A stretch of DNA of 5,486 nt, from positions 1 to 5,486 of the forward strand of contig JAADEK010000014.1 in the NCBI GenBank assembly GCA_013153455.1, read 5' to 3'. Positions 1-5,444 of the stretch are shown here, in pieces. The position numbers and the translations under genes are program-made. The DNA comes from Aquificota bacterium (lineage in GTDB: Bacteria; Aquificota; Aquificia; Aquificales; Aquificaceae). The notes under the pieces are model-generated. The model worked only from the letters and a program-made list of their open reading frames with translations. It was not told where the DNA came from and did not search any database. Every line of letters begins with the position of its first letter. The stretch's first letter is position 1.

Positions 1-890
1 ACGAGTTTCGTGTTTTCGTATATACGCTTTATAACTATATTCCCTTGAACCTCTTGTCCGTCCATCGTAAAGGCGCCCCTGCGGTTCGGCATCTCGCCCT
101 TCTTGACGCTCGCGAGCTCACCCAGAGAGACCCACACCCCGTTTCTTTCGTCAAACCTAACCGGGAGGGAGAGAAGCTCCTCAACCGAGCTTACCCTCCC
201 CAGTCCCCTCACGACGAGGTCTCCCTCGTGGGACAGGTAAAAACCCCCCTCCACAATCAGGTTGTTTCTCCTCAAGGCTTCAAGTAGCTCGGGGAAGGTT
301 ATGCGGTATGCTACGAGCCTGTCGGGCTTCGGGACTATCAGGTAGGCGAGCTCGGGACCGTATTGGACTATCTCTTCAACCCCTCCCGCGCTCATGATAA
401 GGGGTCTTACGACCCACTTTTGGTATATTGACTTTATCTCCGCGAGTGAGAGCTTACCCTCCTTGTCCCTCAGCGTGTAAAGGAGGACGTTCCCAAGACC
501 CGTTGAGTTGGGACCCATTACCGGTGTGTAGCCCTCGGGTATGTTTGCCTTTGCGTCCGCGAGCTTTTCCATAACGAGCCTTCTGGCGAAGTAAACGTCG
601 GTCCCGTCCTTGAAGTAGACCGAGACGTATGAAAGACCGGGAAGGGAGACACTCCTGACTATCTGGACGTCCTTTAGCCCGTTCATCACAGACTCCACGG
701 GAATCGTTATGAGGGTTTCCACCTCTTCCGCGGAAAGTCCCGGAGCCTCGGTGTATATGTTCACCTGAACGGGGGTAGGGTCCGGAAAAGCGTCAATAGG
801 TAGCTCGCGGTAGCTCTTCACACCGTATACGACAACTATTCCCATAAGTATGAGAACCAGAATCCTGTATTTCAAAACGAGCCTGAACAT
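1..890 (-). CDS. Heavy-metal-type RND efflux pump, inner-membrane subunit (CzcA/CusA family), N-terminal 296 residues
   Basis: Inner-membrane proton/substrate antiporter of a tripartite efflux system. The minus frame opens at ATG 888-890 and runs off the left edge, so the last roughly 700 residues of a normal ~1,020-1,050-residue pump are missing. Seen: a first membrane segment at about residues 9-24, then LPIDAFPDPTPVQV (30-43) and EAPGLSAEEVE (48-58), the HME-RND signature at the start of the periplasmic porter domain. YFKDGTDVYFARR (92-104) and PNSTGLGNVLLYTL (127-140) also match the family. The start is set by a near-ideal Shine-Dalgarno sequence and by the first membrane helix beginning a few residues in, as in relatives. 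It lies 15 bp after the adaptor gene, third in the operon. The TM4 proton-relay motif that separates Zn/Co/Ni/Cd pumps from Cu/Ag pumps is outside the window, so I give no metal or symbol. Confidence 0.93.
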   Translation of the reverse strand, partial: MFRLVLKYRILVLILMGIVVVYGVKSYRELPIDAFPDPTPVQVNIYTEAPGLSAEEVETLITIPVESVMNGLKDVQIVRSVSLPGLSYVSVYFKDGTDVYFARRLVMEKLADAKANIPEGYTPVMGPNSTGLGNVLLYTLRDKEGKLSLAEIKSIYQKWVVRPLIMSAGGVEEIVQYGPELAYLIVPKPDRLVAYRITFPELLEALRRNNLIVEGGFYLSHEGDLVVRGLGRVSSVEELLSLPVRFDERNGVWVSLGELASVKKGEMPNRRGAFTMDGQEVQGNIVIKRIYENTKL

Positions 891-894
891 CTCC

Positions 895-902
895 TCACCT
901 CC
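895..902 (-). promoter_or_regulatory. Shine-Dalgarno site of the RND pump gene
   Basis: The minus strand reads GGAGGTGA, an eight-base perfect complement to the usual 16S rRNA tail. There are 4 nt between it and the ATG (7 from the GGAGG core). It sits in the 15-bp gap after the adaptor stop codon and fixes the pump start at 890. It is the strongest ribosome site in the window. Confidence 0.8.
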
Positions 903-905
903 GAT

Positions 906-1955
906 TCAGTGAGCGTGAGCACCCTCCTCAACACCCACGAGCTTCGTCCTCAAAAAGCTTACTCCCTTTACCGCTATAAGCTCACCCTCCCTCAGACCCT
1001 CAACCAGAACCTCATCTCCCAATTCCTTAACAACCTCCACCTCCCTCGGTCTGAACACTCCACCCTCGTATACAAAGACGACCGTTTTCCCTTCAACCTC
1101 CGAAAGGGCGCTCTTTGGTATAACTATCCCCTCGCCTTCCCCCTCGTATACCTTGAGCTTGACGAACGAGTTTACGAGGAGCACGTGTCCCTCGTTCCTG
1201 ACCGAGCACCTCACCTTTACCTTCCTCGTCTCCTCGTCAACCTCGTGTGAGATAAACTCAAGCGAGCAGGGGAGCCTAAGGCTTCCCTTTGAGACCTCAA
1301 CGAGTCGCGCCCTCCTTACGGAAGAAAGCTCCTCCTCCGGTGCCCAGCCGTATACCCAAAGAACCTCGTGGTAGTGTATCTCAAAAAGAGGCTCCGAAAG
1401 ACTCACCGCCTGACCCACCACCGCACCCTGATGGGTTATATAGCCCTTGCCCGGTGAGCGTACGATGAGGTGCCCGTTTTTCACCTCCCCGTAGCGCTCA
1501 AGCTCGCGCAAAAGTGCGCTGAGCGTCCCCTTTAACGCCTCGTATTCTGTCTTCGCTTTTATGAAATCCGTATACCTTATGAGCTTTTGCTTGTAGAGCT
1601 TCTCGTAAGTTTTGTATAGATTTCTCGCGCTCGCGAGCTGTGCGCGCGTCGTCTCTATGCGTGAGAGAATCTCCGAGACCTTCGGTGAGAAAAGCTCCGC
1701 GAGAACCTCACCCTTCTTTACGAACTTCCCCTCATACGCGTAGAGCTTCCTCACAACACCCTCCGCGGGGCTGTGAACCTTGTATACGAGCTTCGGGTTT
1801 TCCCTCACGACCGCGGGAAGCTCAATCACACGAAGCGCGGGCTTCCTCTTTACGCTCATAAGCTCTATACCGAGGAGCCTCATCTGCTCCTCTGTGAGCC
1901 TTATCTCATCCCCGAAGGAAAAAACAAAGAGCAGTAAAACGAGTATAAACCTCAT
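906..1955 (-). CDS. RND efflux periplasmic adaptor (membrane fusion protein, CzcB/CusB type)
   Basis: Periplasmic adaptor linking the inner-membrane pump to the outer-membrane channel. The 349-residue protein has a short hydrophobic signal sequence (about 3-14, followed by GDE) with no lipobox cysteine. Two half-lipoyl segments are visible, VHSPAEGVVRKLYAYEGK (60-77) and IVRSPGKGYITHQGAVVGQ (164-182). Between them lies a charged helical hairpin (about 92-155), the coiled coil that contacts the channel. A beta-barrel region follows at about 196-270, and VIPKSAL (278-284) opens the membrane-proximal domain. This order is the standard adaptor layout, and the length is normal to slightly short for the family. 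The ATG overlaps the stop of the channel gene as ATGA and has only a weak GAAGAG before it, so translational coupling is likely. The protein ends in HAH, a possible minor metal ligand. It lacks the long His- or Met-rich N-terminus of some CzcB/CusB proteins, so metal specificity stays open. Confidence 0.92.
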   Translation of the reverse strand: MRFILVLLLFVFSFGDEIRLTEEQMRLLGIELMSVKRKPALRVIELPAVVRENPKLVYKVHSPAEGVVRKLYAYEGKFVKKGEVLAELFSPKVSEILSRIETTRAQLASARNLYKTYEKLYKQKLIRYTDFIKAKTEYEALKGTLSALLRELERYGEVKNGHLIVRSPGKGYITHQGAVVGQAVSLSEPLFEIHYHEVLWVYGWAPEEELSSVRRARLVEVSKGSLRLPCSLEFISHEVDEETRKVKVRCSVRNEGHVLLVNSFVKLKVYEGEGEGIVIPKSALSEVEGKTVVFVYEGGVFRPREVEVVKELGDEVLVEGLREGELIAVKGVSFLRTKLVGVEEGAHAH

Positions 1956-3118
1956 CTCTTCATACCCCCGAGTTTGATAAGCTCCGCGTAAAGCTCGTGA
2001 AGCTCCGCATACAAGAGTGCCCTCTCCCTGAGGAGGGAAAAGTAAGCCCTCTTTATATCAGAAAGCTCAAGAAGGGAGATAAGCCCGAGCCTGTAGCTCT
2101 TCATACCCGCGGATAGCTCCTTTTTCGCCCTCACGAGGAGAACCTCCTCAAGCCTCCTTATGCTCTCCCTCAAGACCTTCTCCCTCTCGGAGATGGAAGA
2201 AAGGAGGGAGGAGACGCGCCTCTTTTGAGAGGAAAGCTCAAGCTCCGTCGCCTCCCGCATCCTCAAGCTCTCAAGAATCTCACCCCTGTTTCTGTAAAAG
2301 AGGGGAAGCTCAAACGAAAGCGTCCACCTAAAGCCGTAATACCCTCCCGCGTCCTCAGCCATCAGACCCGTCCTCGGGAGGGGAAGGGCGAGAGCCTTGT
2401 GGAGGGATGCGGAATTCGTGTAGTAGCGAACGCGCTCGGAAAGCGCCAAGACGGGAGGCGTTTCCTCCGGGCGAGGTAGCCTGAACTCCGGAACCTCGTA
2501 AAGGTTCCCCTCAACCTCCTTTACCTCCCTCCCGACGTAGTAAGAAAGCTCACGAAGGGCGCTCCTGTATCTGCCCAAAGCCCTTGAGACCTCAAGTCGC
2601 GCCCCCTCGTAGAGCCTGACCGCGCGCATAAGCTCAAGCTCGGTCCTTTGCCCCATCTCGTAAGCCTTCCTCACAAAGTCGCGTATACCCTCCGCGGTCT
2701 TCAGCTCCCTTCTCGCTATCTGGAGAACCTCCTTAGCCAACAGCGCCCCGTAAAAAGCCCTGTAAAAGTCCGAAAGAAGCCCGTTCCTCAAACCCTCAAG
2801 CTCCCAAACCAGTGCCCGAACCTCGCTCCTCGCAACCTTCTCCCTTTTCTCCCTTACCCCCCAGAGGGGAATCTCTTGGGTTATCTCACCTATGTAGAGC
2901 AGGCGACCCTCCGGACCCCCTTCGGTCGTTGAGAAAAACCCGCTCTCAAAGCGAAACTCAGGGTTCCTCAGCGCCCGCGCGGAGATAACCCGCCCCTCAA
3001 GCGCCCTCTTCTTTTCCTCAATAGCCTTCATCGCCTCGCTACCCTCAAAGAGGGAAAGCGCCTCCTCAAAGGAAATCCCGAACACAAAGCCCAAAAACAC
3101 GAGCAAAACCAAAACCAT
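1952..3118 (-). CDS. TolC-like outer-membrane efflux channel protein (CzcC/CusC type)
   Basis: Outer-membrane factor that would form the trimeric exit duct of the efflux system. The 388-residue product has a short signal sequence (about 1-14) with no lipobox cysteine, so it is probably not a lipoprotein, unlike many CusC relatives. Long charged heptad-like helices (about 85-195 and 278-385) form the two repeats of the periplasmic alpha-barrel. RNPEFRFESGFF (51-62) and FRWTLSFELPLFYRNRGEI (263-281) are the two membrane beta-hairpin regions and their turn. YRLGLISLLELSDIKRAYF (342-360) is the typical motif of the second repeat. It is shorter than the usual 420-480 residues, mainly through a short N-terminus. 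It is the first gene of the channel-adaptor-pump operon. The start is supported by a Shine-Dalgarno site 7 nt away and by the signal sequence beginning immediately. Confidence 0.9.
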   Translation of the reverse strand: MVLVLLVFLGFVFGISFEEALSLFEGSEAMKAIEEKKRALEGRVISARALRNPEFRFESGFFSTTEGGPEGRLLYIGEITQEIPLWGVREKREKVARSEVRALVWELEGLRNGLLSDFYRAFYGALLAKEVLQIARRELKTAEGIRDFVRKAYEMGQRTELELMRAVRLYEGARLEVSRALGRYRSALRELSYYVGREVKEVEGNLYEVPEFRLPRPEETPPVLALSERVRYYTNSASLHKALALPLPRTGLMAEDAGGYYGFRWTLSFELPLFYRNRGEILESLRMREATELELSSQKRRVSSLLSSISEREKVLRESIRRLEEVLLVRAKKELSAGMKSYRLGLISLLELSDIKRAYFSLLRERALLYAELHELYAELIKLGGMKR

Positions 3119-3125
3119 AACAAAA

Positions 3126-3131
3126 CCTCCC
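3126..3131 (-). promoter_or_regulatory. Ribosome-binding site of the channel gene
   Basis: The minus strand reads GGGAGG, 7 nt before the ATG at 3118, and decides this start. The preceding bases allow a small hairpin (minus TCCC-CTC-GGGA, 3128-3138) that would cover half of the site. With only four base pairs this may be chance. No convincing -35/-10 pair was found between the upstream terminator and this site, so the operon promoter is unassigned. Confidence 0.6.
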
Positions 3132-3159
3132 GAGGGGATTTCTCAGCGAAAGGAGAGCA

Positions 3160-3471
3160 TCAAATCAACAATCGCATAAGAACCTTATTCTTTTCTTTTT
3201 TATAAAAAGACCTGCGCGCTTTGCGCGCAGGTAATTGAACGAAATTAATAAATCTTAAGAATGAGATGAAAAGGAGGGGTAGGCTCAGGGTAGGCTTTTT
3301 TGACGAGGATGGCTCGTCGTTTATGTGAAACTCTTCGGTTGAGCTTCCCAGATGCAGGCTCTCAAGGTGAACCGACTTTTCGGAGGTGTGAACGCAGAGG
3401 GTGATGAGCGGGGACAGGAAAACGAAGAGTAAAAAAGCGCCCAGAGAGAGGAGTCCGAGCTTTGACTTCAT
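3160..3471 (-). CDS. Small exported Cys/His-containing protein of unknown function, probably frameshifted near its C-terminus
   Basis: I do not recognise a named family. The uninterrupted frame gives 103 residues. Residues 1-25 are a basic start plus a hydrophobic stretch, typical of a signal sequence or anchor. There is no valid lipobox: leucine precedes C26. After it come C26, H28, H35, H40 and H49 in an otherwise acidic/polar segment (26-57), a plausible metal-binding face outside the membrane. Position just upstream of a heavy-metal RND operon recalls the small accessory proteins of such operons (CzcI-like or CopK-like roles); this is inference from context only. From K59 onward the frame looks wrong: it encodes a hydrophobic, then very basic tail and crosses a strong terminator. 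The -1 frame instead ends at TAA 3245-3247, giving about 75 residues. There is no Shine-Dalgarno site before ATG 3471, but TATAAT lies 13 nt upstream, so the mRNA may be nearly leaderless. No other in-frame start precedes the hydrophobic segment. Confidence 0.55.
   Translation of the reverse strand: MKSKLGLLSLGAFLLFVFLSPLITLCVHTSEKSVHLESLHLGSSTEEFHINDEPSSSKKPTLSLPLLFISFLRFINFVQLPARKARRSFYKKEKNKVLMRLLI
3201..3232 (-). terminator. Intrinsic terminator (minus strand) between the small exported-protein gene and the efflux operon
   Basis: A perfect 10-bp stem (3210-3219 with 3223-3232, core GCGCGC) closes a 3-base loop. In minus orientation it is followed by CTTTTTAT, a short U-tract. On the plus strand no T-run follows, so it acts leftwards. 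It lies inside the uninterrupted frame of the small exported protein but 12 nt after the stop codon of the alternative (-1) frame, and about 90 nt before the channel gene. Transcription from the small gene into the efflux operon must therefore read through it. Confidence 0.85.
3245..3301 (-). other. Candidate -1 frameshift site (A AAA AAG) and alternative C-terminal tail of the small exported protein
   Basis: In the frame of the small gene the codons TCA AAA AAG (3303-3295) contain A AAA AAG in the correct phase for -1 slippage, the same heptamer as in E. coli dnaX. Shifted ribosomes would add AYPEPTPPFHLILKIY and stop at TAA 3245-3247, 12 nt before the terminator stem. A missing A in the homopolymer (A7 read as A6) or the nearby 11-bp duplication would explain the same frame break without programming. 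Confidence 0.4.
3277..3296 (-). repeat. Short near-tandem direct repeat (9 bp, period 11) inside the small exported-protein gene
   Basis: GGGTAGGCT occurs at 3277-3285 and again at 3288-3296 on the plus strand. The period of 11 is not a multiple of three. Removing one 11-bp unit leaves SKKPTPPFHLILKIY followed by TAA at 3245-3247, a clean stop just before the terminator. This suggests a recent tandem duplication that shifted the frame. Confidence 0.7.
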
Positions 3472-3489
3472 GAGCTAATCAGTTATTAT
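3462..3489 (+). promoter_or_regulatory. Candidate hfq promoter (rightward)
   Basis: TTGACT (3462-3467) and TATTAT (3484-3489), separated by 16 bp, are each one mismatch from the sigma-70 consensus. This predicts a leader of about 30 nt that includes the hfq ribosome site. The -35 lies inside the start of the divergent small gene, and the -10 overlaps that gene's TATAAT almost base for base, so the two promoters would compete. Confidence 0.5.
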
Positions 3490-3490
3490 A
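3485..3490 (-). promoter_or_regulatory. Candidate -10 box of the small exported-protein gene (leftward)
   Basis: The minus strand has a perfect TATAAT with a T-rich region just upstream, but no convincing -35 at 16-18 bp. A start about 7 nt downstream would leave a leader of only about 7 nt before ATG 3471, consistent with the missing ribosome-binding site. Confidence 0.45.
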
Positions 3491-3514
3491 CAATAAAGGA
3501 GAAACCCACCGAGC

Positions 3515-3520
3515 GGAGGT
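3515..3520 (+). promoter_or_regulatory. Ribosome-binding site of hfq
   Basis: GGAGGT lies 5 nt before ATG 3526. It favours this start over the in-frame ATG at 3535 (residue 4), which would be 14 nt away. Confidence 0.65.
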
Positions 3521-3525
3521 AAGGG

Positions 3526-3741
3526 ATGTATCCCATGGAAGAGAGACAGACGAGCATACAGGACGAGCTTCTTGAGAGGTTCAAGGAAAAGGGAAGCACG
3601 ATAACCGTTTTCCTCACGAGGGGAAACAGGATAGTGGGTAAGGTTCTGAACCACGACCGCTACACGATTCTCCTTGAGGTTGAGGGACACCCGTATCTCA
3701 TATACAAGCACGCCATAAGCACCATCGTTGAAGGCGCTTGA
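3526..3741 (+). CDS. hfq: RNA chaperone Hfq, short divergent form
   Basis: Sm-like hexameric ring protein that binds U-rich small-RNA tails and A-rich mRNA and promotes their pairing in the cytoplasm. Seen: SIQDELLERF (10-19) aligns with the N-terminal helix and keeps the Gln and Asp of the proximal U-binding site (Q12, D13). The Sm1 strand region is TITVFLTRGNRIVGKV (25-40), and the Sm2 motif YKHAIST (60-66) is intact. Differences: E. coli rim residues RRER align with KEKG (20-23), removing most of the rim arginines. The aromatic F39 position is His43, F42 is Tyr46, and distal-face Y25 is Phe29. The 71-residue chain stops three residues after the last beta strand, so there is no C-terminal tail. 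In these respects it is closer to Gram-positive Hfq than to proteobacterial Hfq. hflX follows 41 bp downstream, the classic neighbour. The residue alignment was done by eye. Confidence 0.93.
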   Translation: MYPMEERQTSIQDELLERFKEKGSTITVFLTRGNRIVGKVLNHDRYTILLEVEGHPYLIYKHAISTIVEGA

Positions 3742-3745
3742 GTCC

Positions 3746-3773
3746 TTGATAAAACACCCTCCCGCCCTAAATT
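3746..3773 (+). promoter_or_regulatory. Possible internal promoter for hflX
   Basis: TTGATA (3746-3751) and TAAATT (3768-3773), 16 bp apart, lie in the 41-bp hfq-hflX gap. The -10 is a weak match. If real, the start point would lie at or a few bases before the ATG, fitting the lack of a Shine-Dalgarno site in front of hflX. Read-through from hfq is equally possible. Confidence 0.25.
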
Positions 3774-3782
3774 AAAGACCAG

Positions 3783-4904
3783 ATGAGAGCTCTCCTCGTA
3801 GGAGTATTCGGGAAAGACCAATCAAAAGAGTTCTCAAAGGGTTCAATAAAGGAGCTGAAAGGTCTCGTTCAGGCGGTCGGCGGGAAGGCGCTCGGATACG
3901 TTCTCCAAAAGAGGGACCAACCCGACCAAAGGTATTACGTCGGTGAGGGGAAGGCGAAACAACTGAAGGAGATAGCCCGGGGAACGAAAGCGGACACCAT
4001 AGTCTTTGACGACTTCCTCACACCCGCCCAGATAGCGAACCTTGAGAAGTTAACGGGCGTTCGCGTCCTTGACAGAACCGACCTCGTTCTTGAGATATTC
4101 TCAAGGAGGGCGAAAACAAAGGAGGCAAAGCTTCAGGTTGAGCTTGCGCGTCTTATGCACGAGCTTCCCCGCCTACACGGAAGGGGTAAGGCTCTCTCAA
4201 GGCTCGGGGGAGGACTTGGGACGAGGGGACCCGGTGAGCAAGAGGCGGAGATAAGGAAGCGCCTGATAAAGAAGCGCATACACCGCATAAGGAAGGAGCT
4301 TGAGGAAGTAAAGAAGAGAAGGAGGGAGCAAAGGAAGAGGAGGGAAAGGAGCGAAAGGGGGGAGAAGATTCTGCGCGTTGCGATAGTCGGCTACACGAAC
4401 GCGGGAAAGTCCACCCTCATGAACGCCCTCACGAAGAAGGGAACCTTCACCGCGGATATGCTCTTCGCTACGCTTGACACGAAGACCTCCGCACGCGTCG
4501 TTTATCCCGACACAAAGCTCCTCTTTACGGACACCGTGGGCTTCATAAGGAAGCTACCTCCCGAGCTTATAGAGAGCTTTAAGGCTACGCTTGAGGAGGT
4601 TCAAGAAGCGGACATAATCCTGCACGTCGTTGACGTCTCAGACGAGGGTTGGCTTGATTACATAAACACCGTGAACGAGATACTAAAGGAGCTATCCGCT
4701 CACGAAAAGCCCGTAATTTACGCCCTGAACAAAGCGGACAGACTCGTTGAGAGCGAGGAGGAGATGAAGCACCTTCCCCACCCCGCCTTCGTTGAGGGAG
4801 ACGCGGTTCTCATATCCGCGGAAAAGCGCTGGGGTCTTGATGAGCTACTGAAGAAGATAGTAAGCAAGGGAGAGGGCATTACCCGAGAAGCTCAGAGAGC
4901 TTAA
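3783..4904 (+). CDS. hflX: Ribosome-associated GTPase HflX
   Basis: GTPase that binds the large ribosomal subunit and, in studied bacteria, splits stalled or hibernating 70S ribosomes under stress such as heat. Of 373 residues, about 1-150 form the HflX N-terminal domain: the ALLVGV start, YYVGEGKAKQL (51-61), LQVELARL (117-124) and GGGLGTRGPGE (142-152). Residues about 155-195 are a highly basic helical linker, likely a coiled coil that contacts rRNA. The GTPase domain follows: G1 GYTNAGKST (203-211), switch TLDT (230-233), G3 DTVGF (250-254), G4 NKAD (316-319) and G5 SAE (345-347). All nucleotide-binding motifs are intact. The C-terminal domain seen in E. coli HflX (426 residues) is absent, as in many shorter family members. 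After GPGE the usual T-[KQ]-L-E is QEAE. No Shine-Dalgarno site precedes the ATG, but the start matches family N-termini. The coding end overlaps convergent pyrE by 26 bp. Confidence 0.96.
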   Translation: MRALLVGVFGKDQSKEFSKGSIKELKGLVQAVGGKALGYVLQKRDQPDQRYYVGEGKAKQLKEIARGTKADTIVFDDFLTPAQIANLEKLTGVRVLDRTDLVLEIFSRRAKTKEAKLQVELARLMHELPRLHGRGKALSRLGGGLGTRGPGEQEAEIRKRLIKKRIHRIRKELEEVKKRRREQRKRRERSERGEKILRVAIVGYTNAGKSTLMNALTKKGTFTADMLFATLDTKTSARVVYPDTKLLFTDTVGFIRKLPPELIESFKATLEEVQEADIILHVVDVSDEGWLDYINTVNEILKELSAHEKPVIYALNKADRLVESEEEMKHLPHPAFVEGDAVLISAEKRWGLDELLKKIVSKGEGITREAQRA

Positions 4905-5427
4905 AGACCGAGTAAAAGGGAACTCCTTCCCTTTCTATGTTTTCCTTTCCCCCTTCTTCCCTGTCAACGACCGCGACCACCCCGACGACCTCAAGACCCT
5001 CCTCCCTGCAAGCCCTGAGAGCCTTAAGAGCGGAGGAGCCAGTCGTCACAACGTCGTCAAGGACGACAACCCTCTCCCCCTTTTGGAGGTTTCCCTCTAT
5101 CCTCCTTCCCATACCGTGCTCTTTTTTCTCCTTCCTGACAACGAAGGGCTTTACGGGTGAGCCCTCGGTGTATGAGACGAAGGAAACCGCGTATGCGAGG
5201 GGGTCCGCTCCGAGCGTTAGACCCCCGCACGCGGAAGGGGAGAATTTCCTCAAAAGCTCGTAAAGAACCCTTCCGGTGAGGTATGCGCCTTCGGGGTCAA
5301 AGGTTATACGCTTGAGGTCAACGTAATACCTGCTGAGCTTACCCGAGGAGAGCTTAAAGATAGGTTCGCTCGCAACCTTCAGGGAACGCTCGCGTATTAG
5401 AGCCTTCAGCTTTTCCCTCTCAAGCAT
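4879..5427 (-). CDS. pyrE: Orotate phosphoribosyltransferase
   Basis: Cytoplasmic enzyme of de novo pyrimidine synthesis: orotate plus PRPP gives orotidine 5'-monophosphate and pyrophosphate. The 182-residue length is at the short end of normal. Seen: FKLSSGKLSRYYVDLK (24-39), the orotate/PRPP-binding N-terminal motif; VVRKEKKEHG (96-105), the flexible catalytic loop with its Lys and His residues; and VVVLDDVVTTGSS (120-132), the PRPP-binding loop with the Asp-Asp pair. All key elements are intact, so it should be active. The ATG at 5427 has only AAGGT 14 nt upstream and is preceded by AT-rich TAATATATAAAA, which may act as a -10 box close to the start. The stop codon lies inside the 3' end of hflX on the other strand. 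No terminator was found after it, so its transcript probably runs antisense into hflX. Confidence 0.95.
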   Translation of the reverse strand: MLEREKLKALIRERSLKVASEPIFKLSSGKLSRYYVDLKRITFDPEGAYLTGRVLYELLRKFSPSACGGLTLGADPLAYAVSFVSYTEGSPVKPFVVRKEKKEHGMGRRIEGNLQKGERVVVLDDVVTTGSSALKALRACREEGLEVVGVVAVVDREEGGKENIEREGVPFYSVFKLSELLG

Positions 5428-5444
5428 AGTTTTTATATATTACC

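Noticed and set aside
109..1638. Palindrome GCTCGCGAGC at 109-118 and 1629-1638
   Set aside because: Both copies encode Leu-Ala-Ser in ordinary coding sequence; they are too few and too far apart to be a repeat family.
45..1861. Open frames of 65-113 codons on the plus strand opposite the RND pump and adaptor genes
   Set aside because: They mirror strongly supported minus-strand genes, have no ribosome sites or recognisable motifs, and have biased low-complexity composition typical of antisense frames.
825..2688. Seven copies of the palindrome GTATAC, five within the adaptor gene
   Set aside because: Five encode Val-Tyr as GTA TAC and the others arise from ordinary codons, so dipeptide and codon preference explain the excess without a binding site.
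2225..2932. Two plus-strand open frames opposite the channel gene
   Set aside because: Same reasoning: they are shadows of the minus-strand coding sequence, with odd Pro/Arg-rich composition.
3475..3711. 78-codon minus-strand frame opposite hfq
   Set aside because: It lies over a clear hfq gene and has no motif or start signal of its own.
4888..4902. Inverted repeat AAGCTC-AGA-GAGCTT in the hflX/pyrE overlap as a bidirectional terminator
   Set aside because: Only six base pairs, half of them A-T or T-A, and no U-tract follows on either strand.
4069..5263. Frames inside hflX (4069-4254, plus) and opposite pyrE (4937-5263, plus)
   Set aside because: Alternative-frame shadows of two confidently identified genes.
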